64,000 nt of DNA from Pseudomonas arsenicoxydans (lineage in GTDB: Bacteria; Pseudomonadota; Gammaproteobacteria; Pseudomonadales; Pseudomonadaceae): contig NZ_LT629705.1 of the NCBI RefSeq assembly GCF_900103875.1, forward strand, positions 4,473,001 through 4,537,000, given 5' to 3'. Below are positions 9,250 through 17,523 of the stretch, in pieces (within the stretch, counting starts at the first letter, position 1; every line of letters starts with the position of its first letter). The notes beneath the pieces are model-generated. The model was not told where the DNA came from and did no database searches. It was given only the letters and a program-made list of their open reading frames with translations. Made by a program: the position numbers and the translations under genes.

Positions 9250-9780
9250 ATGGAAAAGCGTGATGAGTTGATCAATCTGTGTGTTGAGTTTCTTTCCACG
9301 GTCAAAGATAAAACTGCCGGCGTCCACGCAGAGCGCTGGCTGAACGACAACTACGGACCGGACAGTGAGACCTACCAAAGAGTTGCCGGCCTAGTCATCG
9401 AAGGCGTTGCGCAGGGATGGCTGGCTAATACTGAAATCAATGGGCCGCATTATCGTCGCGGCCGTCTGTGCGAACCCTGTGCTGAAACGTTCTACTTCAG
9501 CATCACCGCCGTCTACATGGACAGCAAAGGGCACGAGTTGAATAACGCGCAGCGTACCTTTCGCGGTGATTATCATTGCCACCCGTATGGTGAATTGAAC
9601 ATGGTGATTCCACTGGACAAAGGCGCTGTACTGGCCGGCCCACAGGGCTGGCAGGGCGCCGGATGGACCGCCCCTGCGCCCGGAAGCCACCATTATCCTG
9701 AAGTAAAGAACGGTGCCTTGATTGCCTTTTTCTTTCTGCCTGCCGGCAGGATTTCCTATGACTTCCAGGAGCAAGGCTAG
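9250..9780 (+). CDS. DUF4863 protein, 4-hydroxylaminobenzoate lyase-like
   Basis: 176 residues with no signal peptide. The pattern WLNDNYGPDSETYQ, then GWLANTEINGPHYRRGRL, then FYFSITAVYMDSKG and FRGDYHCHPYGELNMVIPL is that of DUF4863, a cupin-like family that includes PnbB. PnbB turns 4-hydroxylaminobenzoate into protocatechuate plus ammonia in nitrobenzoate degradation. The His residues in DYHCHPYGELN could bind a metal. A nitroreductase and a LysR regulator lie 2-4 kb away, the partners expected of a pnb-type pathway, though they are not contiguous. The assignment is by remembered family resemblance; the substrate is unproven. No strong Shine-Dalgarno precedes the ATG. Confidence 0.6.
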   Translation: MEKRDELINLCVEFLSTVKDKTAGVHAERWLNDNYGPDSETYQRVAGLVIEGVAQGWLANTEINGPHYRRGRLCEPCAETFYFSITAVYMDSKGHELNNAQRTFRGDYHCHPYGELNMVIPLDKGAVLAGPQGWQGAGWTAPAPGSHHYPEVKNGALIAFFFLPAGRISYDFQEQG

Positions 9781-9816
9781 ATGTAACGGGTGTATTGCTT
9801 GGCGCTTATCGTGTGT

Positions 9817-10007
9817 TTAGAACAAGTCGCGAGTGTAAGTAATGTAGACCCGATTCTCATCGATATCGCGTTGATTGGGCACAGTGCTGCGTAGCGTTGC
9901 GTTACGCAATGACAAGCTCAAGCCTTTAAGTGCAGGCGCCTGGAATGCATAGTTGAAGTGAATATCCCGTTCCCATTCATGTTGATCGCCCGTTGCGCAT
10001 TGATTTC
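9817..10007 (-). pseudogene. Remnant of an OprD-family porin gene (C-terminal end)
   Basis: The minus strand reads CATGDQHEWERDIHFNYAFQ, then APALKGLSLSLRNATLRS, then DIDENRVYITYTRDLF and a stop at 9817-9819. This is the characteristic end of OprD/OpdK substrate-specific porins, including the final beta-strand with C-terminal Phe. Only about 60 of some 420 residues remain. OprD porins often serve aromatic-acid uptake, fitting the neighbouring degradation genes. Confidence 0.82.
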
Positions 10008-10062
10008 TGACTGACGTTATCTGAGCAACTACCTACTACCGTTCGCTCCCTTTGGTAGTTTT

Positions 10063-10104
10063 GGCGAGTCCCTGCCGAGTATATTTTGGGGACTCGCCTT
10101 TTTT
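10063..10104 (+). terminator. Rho-independent terminator, plus strand
   Basis: GGCGAGTCCC (10063-10072) pairs perfectly with GGGACTCGCC (10089-10098), followed by six T. No plus-strand gene ends just upstream; the nearest is the DUF4863 gene 280 bp away, so the terminator may be inherited from lost DNA or end that transcript. Confidence 0.8.
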
Positions 10105-10147
10105 ATGCCTGCTTGTTTGTGCTCGTTTTTTTGACATTCGGACACTC

Positions 10148-10184
10148 AAAAAAAAAGCTGCCAGTGCATGCACCGACAGCTTTT
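10148..10184 (-). terminator. Rho-independent terminator of the MBL-fold gene
   Basis: On the minus strand a stem of AGCTGTCGGTGCA paired with TGCACTGGCAGCT is followed by a run of nine T. It lies 27 bp past the stop of the MBL-fold hydrolase gene. Confidence 0.85.
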
Positions 10185-10210
10185 CAGCCAACAACGCTGT
10201 TTAAAGACGA

Positions 10211-11104
10211 CTACAGACCGGCATACACCAGTTTGACAAAGTGATCCGGCTTGATCACGAAGTTGCCCCATTGCTGGTCAAACGCAGCGGAAGGTTTCGC
10301 AGCAACAATCTCGTCCAGGGATTTGCCTTGCTGTTTAAGCAACCTCACGTTGTCGCGCACACCCACCAACATATCGCGAAACGCTATCAGTTGGGCTCGT
10401 GTGCCCACCGGACCATGTCCGGGAATCACGATCGTGTGATCGGTGGTGCGCTCGATGGCCTGGTTGGCCCAGTCGATCGCCGTATCGATACTGCCGCCGT
10501 CCTGGTTGTCGATAAACGGATAACCTGCATCCCAGAATGTATCGCCCATCGCCAGTACATCGGCCTTTTCAAAGTAAATCGCCAGGTCTCCGTCAGTGTG
10601 CCCGGGACCGAAGTGCTCAACGATGATTTTGCTGCCCGCGAAGGTAAAGGTCTTTTCATTCTTAACCAGAACAGTCGGTCGTGCCCCTGCCGGGACAGGT
10701 TGGAACGTCCAGTTCCAATCATCGACATGGGTGGTGTGGGACAGATGCTTTAGCGTATTGGCTTGCGCCACGATGGTCGCACCTGCCGCGTGCATCCAGG
10801 CATTACCGTCTGTGTGGTCCCAATGCCAGTGGGTGTTGACCACATACTTCACCGGAGCCGGACTGATGTCCATGAGCGCCGCTTTGATTTTGTCCCTGGA
10901 TTTACTGATTCCCGCGTCGACCAGAAACTTGCCTTCCTTGCCGGACAACACCACGATATTTCCGCCGGACCCTTCAAGCACACTGATGTTGTCCCGAAGG
11001 TTTTGCGTGATGATCGCGTTGTCGGCACGCTGCAAATAATGATTTCCGGCACCGGTGTGGAAATAGTCATTTGGGACGGGTTTGTCGTTTGCGGCGAGCG
11101 TCAT
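10211..11104 (-). CDS. MBL-fold metallo-hydrolase, probably exported; signal peptide out of frame
   Basis: 297 residues from the first in-frame ATG. The metallo-beta-lactamase metal site is complete: HWHWDH (H92, H94, D96, H97), FGPGHTDGD and VIPGHGPVG. The family covers Zn-dependent hydrolases; the substrate here is unknown. Upstream, the same frame encodes an export signal (RFFLSAALAAASLAGA) but has no start codon, while a proper start (MTPVKKRMHSGK, ATG at about 11210) is in another phase and meets a stop. The two join at an AAAA run near 11178. Either one base was lost or gained and the secreted form is broken, or translation begins at 11104 and yields a cytoplasmic protein. A strong terminator follows. 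Confidence 0.8.
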   Translation of the reverse strand: MTLAANDKPVPNDYFHTGAGNHYLQRADNAIITQNLRDNISVLEGSGGNIVVLSGKEGKFLVDAGISKSRDKIKAALMDISPAPVKYVVNTHWHWDHTDGNAWMHAAGATIVAQANTLKHLSHTTHVDDWNWTFQPVPAGARPTVLVKNEKTFTFAGSKIIVEHFGPGHTDGDLAIYFEKADVLAMGDTFWDAGYPFIDNQDGGSIDTAIDWANQAIERTTDHTIVIPGHGPVGTRAQLIAFRDMLVGVRDNVRLLKQQGKSLDEIVAAKPSAAFDQQWGNFVIKPDHFVKLVYAGL

Positions 11105-11255
11105 GTCAGCGCCAGCCAGTGAAGCTGCGGCGAGAGCTGCGCTCAGAAAAAATCGGCAGAAAGCGTGGCGGCACTTTTGCCCGAGTGCATGCGTTTTTTA
11201 ACGGGGGTCATTTGGCTAGCTCGTTTTCCAAGTGGGCGTGCAGGTATTTAGCGTT

Positions 11256-11903
11256 TTAACAATGCTCCCAATGCGAACATAAAATCAGGCTGCACAGATC
11301 TGTTCGCTTAAAACCCGGATCCTTGAAGGCAAGGAAATCGTCGTTGAAGGTGCCGAATGTGCTGGCTGGCCGATGTTTCATGCCGTGATAAAAAGCGTCG
11401 ATCATCTTGTGGGCGAATTGCGGTTCGCGCGGATAAGCGGCAGTCACGGCGTCACGTTGTTCTTCGGTGAACTGTTCAAAGCCACGTCCCGCCACGTCCA
11501 TTCCCGCGCCGGCCTGCAGCAGGGCAATTTCTGAATGCATGTGTTCTGGAATGCCCGGCGTTGTATGCAACGCGATTGCGTTCCAGACCTTTTCAATATC
11601 CGTACCGCCAAGGCCTTGGCTACGTAGAAAGTCACGCGCGGCATTTGCGCCGTCTACCTCGAAGCGAAGTTGGCTGTTGTGGTACTGCGAAGTCAGACCG
11701 ATATCGTGGAACATCGAGGCGACGTAGAGCAGTTCAGGGTCAAATATCAAGCCTTTGTGTTTACCGATCAGCGCTCCCCAAAAGTAGACGCGAGTGGAGT
11801 GGGAAAACAGCAATTCGCTTTCGGTGTCGCGAATGAGCTGAGTCACCTGGCGTGCCAATGAGCTGTCGGGGATTTTTACGTCGAAATTATCGTTCAGTGC
11901 CAT
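11256..11903 (-). CDS. HD-domain protein, cyanamide hydratase-like
   Basis: 215 residues. Histidines and aspartate of an HD metal centre are visible: H35 in SHSTRVYFWG, H66-D67 in SMFHDIGLTS, H113 in IALHTTPGIPEHMH and the later His pair. The SHSTRVYFWG then DPELLYVASMFHDIG pattern is that of the Cah/Ddi2 cyanamide hydratase group rather than of nucleotide phosphohydrolases. Cyanamide hydratase adds water to cyanamide to give urea. It lies 22 bp downstream of the nitroreductase gene, so the two are probably co-transcribed. Cyanamide activity is not demonstrated; related bacterial proteins are mostly uncharacterised. Confidence 0.7.
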   Translation of the reverse strand: MALNDNFDVKIPDSSLARQVTQLIRDTESELLFSHSTRVYFWGALIGKHKGLIFDPELLYVASMFHDIGLTSQYHNSQLRFEVDGANAARDFLRSQGLGGTDIEKVWNAIALHTTPGIPEHMHSEIALLQAGAGMDVAGRGFEQFTEEQRDAVTAAYPREPQFAHKMIDAFYHGMKHRPASTFGTFNDDFLAFKDPGFKRTDLCSLILCSHWEHC

Positions 11904-11925
11904 GGTTTTCTACCTCTGCAAATGT

Positions 11926-12633
11926 TCAGAAGCCATGAAGCGAGGCGAACTCTTCGATGGACGCCTTTGGCATGTGCGGACGCCGTCTGGCCCAGTCTGG
12001 ATCACCAAACCCCATGGCCATGCTGCAGACCACCAGTTCTTCGCACTTTAGAGGCAGGTGTTCACGAAACACCCTGTGATAACGGGACAGGAATTCCTGG
12101 GTACAGGTGTCGAGCCCTCGCGCTTTTGCCGCGAGCATGATGTTCTGGATAAACATGCCCAGGTCCAGCCAGCTGCCTTTCTCAAGGCGTCGGTCGATGG
12201 TGAAAACCAGACCGACCGGTGCGTCGAAGAAACGGCAGTTTCTCTCGGTCTGTTCCGATCGGGCAGCAAGATCATCGTGAGCAATGCCCAGTGAGCCATA
12301 GAACACCGCACCAAACTCGCGCCGGCGTGAAGCGAACGGCTCCGGCAACGGGTCGGGCAGGTAGCTGTACTCGGATGAGTATTCACCGGGTGCGGTTTTG
12401 TGTGCGGCAGTGATGGCGTCTGTCAGCGCGGTTTTGGCCGCGCCGGTCGTCACATAGACACGCCAGGGTTGAATGTTCGCCCCAATGCCGGCATGACGCG
12501 CGGCCTGCAGGATGCCAGTAATGACTTCGAGATCGACAGCGCGATCCAAATAGAATCGATTGGCAAATCGACTCATCATGATGTGCTCGACTTCAGTCAA
12601 TTCCTGGGTCGATTTGTGTGGGGTAGCAGGCAT
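11926..12633 (-). CDS. FMN-dependent nitroreductase family protein
   Basis: 235 residues. The nitroreductase fold shows an N-terminal FMN-phosphate loop variant (SRFANRFYLDRAVDLEVI instead of the usual R-R-S-x-R), PWRVYVTTG, and the C-terminal MAMGFGDPDWARRRPHMPK. Such enzymes reduce nitro groups with NAD(P)H. Together with the DUF4863 gene it could supply the reductase step (PnbA-like) of nitrobenzoate breakdown; this is inference. An internal ATG before SRFANRF (about 12576) is an alternative start. Co-directional with the HD gene downstream and the LysR gene upstream. Confidence 0.8.
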   Translation of the reverse strand: MPATPHKSTQELTEVEHIMMSRFANRFYLDRAVDLEVITGILQAARHAGIGANIQPWRVYVTTGAAKTALTDAITAAHKTAPGEYSSEYSYLPDPLPEPFASRRREFGAVFYGSLGIAHDDLAARSEQTERNCRFFDAPVGLVFTIDRRLEKGSWLDLGMFIQNIMLAAKARGLDTCTQEFLSRYHRVFREHLPLKCEELVVCSMAMGFGDPDWARRRPHMPKASIEEFASLHGF

Positions 12634-12762
12634 GTTTCACCGTCCAATCAGCGGGTGTATCAGACCTCGATACCCTACGCCGCGGATTGACCGGGGATGA
12701 AGTGCAATTTTCATAAAATAAAAATGCACGTCATGCACTGCACTGCTCTTTTGAGCGATGAA

Positions 12763-13725
12763 TTACCCTTGGGTATCCGTCACAAACTGTGCCGCGTTCA
12801 TCAGCATGCTGCGCAACCATTCGTGCCCTGGATCGTGCGTATGACGCTCATGCCAGGCCATTTGCACAGCGCGCGCGGGTGATTTCCAGGGCAACTCGCA
12901 AGGGTAGGCTGAGCCAGATTGGCTGAAGAATTTCGCTAGCGTGGCGGGCACGATTGCGGCGTTTTTTGTGCCCGCCAGCAGGCTCGGCACCGCCAGGAAA
13001 TGAGGCTGGACCATTTTGAAATCAGGGTGTTTTCCGATGGAATTGAACGCAGCCGTCAACACCTTGCGGTCGAACATTTCAGCGCGTCGCGTCAACCCTC
13101 GCTCTGAGAGCAGGCCATCCTCCGAGCCGCCAGTAGAGACGACCAGCAGCGGTAGACCCGATAGATCCTCCAGACCAATCTCGCTGCCGGCAAGCGGATG
13201 ATCCGTGGCGACCACTACCATGTCCCGTTCCACGAACAGCACTTGTTCGCGCAGCCGATGGGGGAGGCTGGAGAAAGAACCCAGCGCAATGTCCACGCGG
13301 CCAACGTCGATTTGCGCAGTCAGGTCAATCCTGCTGGCGGGCAATACAGTGACGCTTGCATGGGGAGCTAGCGCTGATATTGCCCGGAGAAAATTTGGCA
13401 GTATCACTGCCGTCATATGGTCGGTCGCAGCGATACAGAATTGGCGGTCCGTACGGCCTGGATCGAACTCCCTGGGCCCGACTGCACGCTCGATCGTTAC
13501 GAGCGCATCCCGCACCAGTGGCGCCATCTCCAGCGCCCGGACGGTGGGCTCCATCCCGGCAGCTGTGCGCACGAACAGTTCGTCATTGAGCAACACCCGC
13601 AGTCGTCCAAGCGCATGACTGACCGCTGACGGGCTGAGACTGATCACCTCGCTCGCACGGAGCACATTCCTCTCCCGAATGATCGCGTCAAACACGCGCA
13701 GCAAATTCAAGTCCAGATTTCTCAT
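12763..13725 (-). CDS. LysR-family transcriptional regulator (NahR/LinR-like)
   Basis: 320 residues. The N-terminal winged helix-turn-helix is clear (MRNLDLNLLRVFDAIIRERN, then ASEVISLSPSAVSHALGRLR) and is followed by a periplasmic-binding-like effector domain. The start MRNLDLNLL is of the NahR/NodD/LinR branch, often activators of aromatic degradation genes. It lies 129 bp upstream of the nitroreductase gene on the same strand and 33 bp downstream of the phenol sensor gene, so it could control the nitroreductase-HD unit. A PnbR-like role is possible but unproven. Confidence 0.85.
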   Translation of the reverse strand: MRNLDLNLLRVFDAIIRERNVLRASEVISLSPSAVSHALGRLRVLLNDELFVRTAAGMEPTVRALEMAPLVRDALVTIERAVGPREFDPGRTDRQFCIAATDHMTAVILPNFLRAISALAPHASVTVLPASRIDLTAQIDVGRVDIALGSFSSLPHRLREQVLFVERDMVVVATDHPLAGSEIGLEDLSGLPLLVVSTGGSEDGLLSERGLTRRAEMFDRKVLTAAFNSIGKHPDFKMVQPHFLAVPSLLAGTKNAAIVPATLAKFFSQSGSAYPCELPWKSPARAVQMAWHERHTHDPGHEWLRSMLMNAAQFVTDTQG

Positions 13726-13758
13726 TTACAAATCACCACCTCTCAGGGGCTGTTCAAT

Positions 13759-15456
13759 TCAAGTAGAAAGCGGTTGATCCGGCTTCTTCTTGAGCCTGTA
13801 GGCAAGCGCCGGCCGAGTCATGCCCAGCAGTCGCGCGGCTTCCGAGACATTTTGCCCGGCACGTTCCATGGCACCTTGCAGCAGTTGCTCTTCCATGTTT
13901 TCCAGGCTCACCCCCAGATCAAGCAACCGGTTCACCCACTCATCCGAGGGCTCCAGCTTCTGGCTGATCAATTCACCTTCGCTCGACAGGCCAATGCTAT
14001 AAGCCTCGTCGGACTGGTGCGGGAACAGGGCCTCGACAGAAATACTCTGGTTGTTATCGGTAATGATCACGCCACGCTCGATCAGATTCTCCAGCTCGCG
14101 GATATTGCCTGGCCAGTCGTAGCGCAAGCAGGCCTCGAGGGCACGATCGGAAAGGCCGAGGGTTTTTTTCTGATAACTCAGATGGAGCTTTTCAAGGAAG
14201 TGCTCGATCAACAGCGGGATGTCTTCGCGACGATCGCGCAGCGCGGGAACCCGCACAGGGTAGACGTTTAATCGGTAGTAAAGGTCGGCACGAAAACGGC
14301 CTTCTTTCACCGCCTGACCGAGGTCCTCGTGAGTCGCACCGATGACGCGCACATCGACCGTGCGTGTCTGGTTATCACCGACGCGTTCAAGCTCACCCTC
14401 CTGTAATACACGCAGCAGACTGGCCTGGGCCCGAGGGGTCAGTTCGATGATCTCATCGAGAAACAATGTGCCGCCGTGTGCCCGTTCAAAGCGCCCCATG
14501 CGCGATTGCTGAGCCCCGGTATAGGCACCTTTTTCGACGCCAAACAGCTCTGCTTCAATCAGGTCTGGAGAGATGGCTGCGCAGTTCAGGGCAATGAACG
14601 GGCCGCCAGCGCGCTCGCTTCGCAGGTGCAGACTGCGAGCGATGACTTCCTTGCCGACACCGGTTTCACCCAGCAGCAACACCGAGGCTTTGCCGGGGGC
14701 AACCTTGTCGATCAGCTCGCAGGTCTTGCGGTAAACCGCCGAGCGACCGATGCCGTAAAACTGGCCCGCATCCAGCTGCAGACGCTGGTTCATGTTCTCG
14801 ACTTGTAGCTGCAAGGTGTGCAATTCGTCGAGGATCGAATCACTCTGGAAGTAGCGCATGAACGCATCGGCATCTTCCCATTCCTCAGCAGGTTTGCCGA
14901 TGATCCGACAGATTTTGTCACCACATCCCCGGCAGCTCACTTCCTTGTAAATAATCTGCCGGCCAATGAAAAACGATGAATAGCTGATCGCGTAACCCAG
15001 GAGCATCCAGCAAATCGGTTGATCTGAATGCAGCTGTTCACTCTGGTGGTTTTCAACTTCAAAAGAGTCGATCCACTCGATGTCGGCGTAAAATTTTCCA
15101 GCCTCGATATCGATGTCCATCTTCAATGGACGGACATTGACCATGCCCTTGAGTGAGTGCAGTTGAGGGCCGATCAGAAACATATCGATGTCACTGGCGT
15201 TGGGTCGTAGCTTTCGCGCCAGCTCTGCGTCTTTCAAGCCGGACTGGTAGCCCAGTCGAAGGAAAAAGCCCTTGGCACGTTCTTCGCCGATCATCTCGAT
15301 CAGTTCCCGACGAAGCGATGCCATCGACGACACCTGCATCAGCAACATGCGTTGCTCATCAAGCCAGATCTTTCCTTCGCTGCCGAGGAAATGAACTCGG
15401 TCGGTCAGGTCCTTGAGCTGCGCGGAATGCTCAGAGGCCCGGTATTTCATGGTCAT
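13759..15456 (-). CDS. dmpR: DmpR/MopR-type phenol-sensing sigma-54 activator
   Basis: 565 residues: N-terminal XylR_N/V4R sensor (1-215), B-linker, AAA+ domain ([11 protein letters not shown]alker A; EKGAYTGA, a GAYTGA variant of GAFTGA) and Fis-type HTH ([19 protein letters not shown]). The residues that hold phenol and zinc in MopR are found at a constant offset of six: H100 and W128 (phenol contacts) and C149, E172, C175, C183 (zinc). Phenol and simple alkylphenols are therefore the likely inducers. It is divergent from the phenol hydroxylase operon, whose promoter region holds a matching enhancer and a -24/-12 element. The start at 15456 has AGGGGTG eight bases upstream. Confidence 0.93.
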   Translation of the reverse strand: MTMKYRASEHSAQLKDLTDRVHFLGSEGKIWLDEQRMLLMQVSSMASLRRELIEMIGEERAKGFFLRLGYQSGLKDAELARKLRPNASDIDMFLIGPQLHSLKGMVNVRPLKMDIDIEAGKFYADIEWIDSFEVENHQSEQLHSDQPICWMLLGYAISYSSFFIGRQIIYKEVSCRGCGDKICRIIGKPAEEWEDADAFMRYFQSDSILDELHTLQLQVENMNQRLQLDAGQFYGIGRSAVYRKTCELIDKVAPGKASVLLLGETGVGKEVIARSLHLRSERAGGPFIALNCAAISPDLIEAELFGVEKGAYTGAQQSRMGRFERAHGGTLFLDEIIELTPRAQASLLRVLQEGELERVGDNQTRTVDVRVIGATHEDLGQAVKEGRFRADLYYRLNVYPVRVPALRDRREDIPLLIEHFLEKLHLSYQKKTLGLSDRALEACLRYDWPGNIRELENLIERGVIITDNNQSISVEALFPHQSDEAYSIGLSSEGELISQKLEPSDEWVNRLLDLGVSLENMEEQLLQGAMERAGQNVSEAARLLGMTRPALAYRLKKKPDQPLST

Positions 15457-15724
15457 GCAAACACACCCCTATGTTTTTTTGTTGGTGGGGATGACGAGGG
15501 CCTTGCGCCTAGGCTGGGGCGTAATCGAGGCACTGTGTCAGAACGCTCGCAGGGCTTGCTTGCGTTGAAAGCTCCTATATAGAACGTCCCGAATTTCACC
15601 TGAAAGTCAATTGGATATTCAGCGAGTCTGCCTTGGATTCCGGGCAAAACCCGGATGACAAATTGGGGGGACGATCGGACGGTGCGTAGCTGATTGGTCA
15701 TTTGCTCGAATCGCTCGCCCGGGA

Positions 15725-15740
15725 TTGATCAAATGATCAA
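15725..15740. promoter_or_regulatory. Enhancer (UAS) for the DmpR-type activator
   Basis: TTGATCAAATGATCAA is a near-perfect 16-bp palindrome of the TTGATCAA-W-TGATCAA type known as the binding site of DmpR/MopR/XylR-like proteins. It is centred about 136 bp upstream of the -24/-12 promoter. An AT-rich tract at about 15809-15842 between them is a plausible IHF bend site, and a weaker half-site may lie near 15695-15715. Confidence 0.82.
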
Positions 15741-15860
15741 ATCGTCGAAAGCGATCCCTCTGCAAAAAACGCAATACCAACTACTTCCTGGCGCTGACGC
15801 CTTTTTTAACCAATTGTTTTTATTGGTTTTTAAATATTTATTCGCTTGTCTGTCCGACGC

Positions 15861-15876
15861 TGGCACTCCTGTTGCT
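15861..15876 (+). promoter_or_regulatory. Sigma-54 promoter of the phenol hydroxylase operon
   Basis: TGGCACTCCTGTTGCT matches TGGCAC-N5-TTGCW with no mismatch in the conserved positions. It lies 36 bp upstream of the dmpK start. With the upstream UAS and the divergent activator gene it makes a complete phenol-inducible control unit. Confidence 0.9.
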
Positions 15877-15912
15877 CTGTCCTCCTGCATAACAACAGGG
15901 GAGTACCCGAGC

Positions 15913-16188
15913 ATGAATCCATCTGGCAGCACCTTCGATCAAATGCCGCGGTACGTGCGTGTCCGCAGTGAGCCAGACAATGCCTTTGTCGAATTCGATT
16001 TCGCCATCGGTTATCCCGAGTTGTATGTCGAGCTGGTAATGCCGCATCAAGCCTTCAAGCAGTTCTGTGAAGCCCACCACGTCCAGCACATGGACGCGCA
16101 GATGTCCCAGGCCCTCGACGCCGACGCGCAGAAGTGGCGTTACGGCGAAACCCGTGGCGCCGACCCCGTCCAAGACCCCCAACAATAA
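15913..16188 (+). CDS. dmpK: DmpK-like phenol hydroxylase assembly/activation subunit
   Basis: 91 residues from the ATG at 15913, preceded by CAGGGGAG; the frame is open upstream, but that stretch holds the promoter. The sequence (YVRVRSEPDNAFVEFDFAIG, then FKQFCEAHHV) matches DmpK/PoxA/MphK, a small protein needed to make active di-iron hydroxylase, thought to help load iron, and not part of the catalytic complex. First gene of the operon. Confidence 0.88.
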   Translation: MNPSGSTFDQMPRYVRVRSEPDNAFVEFDFAIGYPELYVELVMPHQAFKQFCEAHHVQHMDAQMSQALDADAQKWRYGETRGADPVQDPQQ

Positions 16189-16205
16189 TTACAGGAGTCC
16201 ATGCC

Positions 16206-17201
16206 ATGAGTGTCGAGATCAAGACGACGACCGTCGAGACGATCCGCAATACCTTCAGCCACACCCGTCGCCGGTTTGGCGACAAGGTTGCCAGCCGTTA
16301 TCAGGAAGCCAGTTTCGACCTGGAGTCCGCGACCAATTTCCATTACCGGCCGCTCTGGCAGCCGGACAAACTGCTCAACGACGCAACGCGCACGGCGGTG
16401 GTCATGGCTGATTGGTACGCCGTCAGCGACCCGCGCCAGTACTACTACGGCGCTTATGTCCAGGCTCGGGCCAAGATGCAAGAAAACGCCGAGCATGATT
16501 ACGCATTTTGCGAAAAGCGCGACATGCTCGCCGGCCTTAACGCCCGGAACCTAGAGTTGATCAGCAAGCTGTTGTTGCCGCTGCGCCACGCCGAAATGGG
16601 CGCCAACATGAACAACAGCAACATTGCCGCCGACGGCTTTGGCACCAGCGTCACGCAAATGCACATGTTCCATGCCATGGACCGCCTGGGCATCGCCCAG
16701 TACCTGTCGCGGATCGGTCTGATGCTCGATGACGGCGATGTCTTGCTGCTGGCCCAGGCCAAGCAACAGTGGTTGAACGACCCAGCTTGGCAAGGCCTGC
16801 GCCGCTACGTCGAAGACACCCTGGTGGTCCGCGACTGGTTTGAATTGACCGTCGCGCAGAACCTGGTCAGCGACGGCCTGGTGTACCCGCTGCTATTCCA
16901 CAAACTCGATGAGCAACTGTCGGCCAACGGTGCCGGTCAGGTCGGCATGCTGACCGAGTTCATGCGTCTGTGGTTCGCCGAAAGCCAGCGCTGGGTCGAT
17001 GCCTTGCTCAAGACCGTGATTAACGAAAGCCCCGCCAACAAGGCCCTAGTGCAAGGTTGGGTCGATCAGTGGAGTGCCCGTTCCGTGGAGGCGCTGCAGC
17101 CCTTGGCGGCAATGAGTCTCGATGCCTCCGCGCTGGATGCCGTCTGCACCGAATTCAGCGCACGCCTGAAGAAAATCGGCCTGACAGGAGCCAACGCATG
17201 A
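16206..17201 (+). CDS. dmpL: Phenol hydroxylase small oxygenase subunit (DmpL, beta)
   Basis: 331 residues; the ATG at 16206 follows ACAGGAG. It is the non-catalytic beta subunit of the (alpha-beta-gamma)2 bacterial multicomponent hydroxylase, with the helical ferritin-like fold but without the full di-iron ligand set (for example EMGANMNNSNIAADGFGTSV). The last four bases ATGA are shared with dmpM. It pairs with DmpN and DmpO in the oxygenase. Confidence 0.9.
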   Translation: MSVEIKTTTVETIRNTFSHTRRRFGDKVASRYQEASFDLESATNFHYRPLWQPDKLLNDATRTAVVMADWYAVSDPRQYYYGAYVQARAKMQENAEHDYAFCEKRDMLAGLNARNLELISKLLLPLRHAEMGANMNNSNIAADGFGTSVTQMHMFHAMDRLGIAQYLSRIGLMLDDGDVLLLAQAKQQWLNDPAWQGLRRYVEDTLVVRDWFELTVAQNLVSDGLVYPLLFHKLDEQLSANGAGQVGMLTEFMRLWFAESQRWVDALLKTVINESPANKALVQGWVDQWSARSVEALQPLAAMSLDASALDAVCTEFSARLKKIGLTGANA

Positions 17202-17470
17202 CTTCCCTCGTTTACATGAACCTGCAAGACACCGATTACGCGCGCTCCATCGTCGACGCGATCGTCCAGGACAACCCGCATGCCGAAATCCAGCACCAGC
17301 CGTCGATGATCCGCATCGAGGCCAAGGGTCGACTCGACATTCATCGCGAAACCGTCGAGCAACTGACCGGCAGCACTTGGGACATCCAGGAAATGCTGAT
17401 GTACGTCATCACCCTCGGTGGCAACGTCGTGGAAGAGGACGACAGCTTCTCCCTCTACTGGAACAGCTGA
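17198..17470 (+). CDS. dmpM: Phenol hydroxylase coupling/effector protein DmpM
   Basis: 90 residues from the ATG overlapping the dmpL stop. It belongs to the MmoB/DmpM family (VYMNLQDTDYARSIVDAIVQ, later MLMYVITLGGNVVEEDD), a cofactor-free protein that docks on the oxygenase near the di-iron site and gates electron transfer and substrate access. Of normal length for DmpM. Confidence 0.92.
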   Translation: MTSLVYMNLQDTDYARSIVDAIVQDNPHAEIQHQPSMIRIEAKGRLDIHRETVEQLTGSTWDIQEMLMYVITLGGNVVEEDDSFSLYWNS

Positions 17471-17523
17471 TCGCCGGTTTCAAGCCAGGGTTTGATCCAC
17501 TACAAGAATTCGGGAGCGCCATC

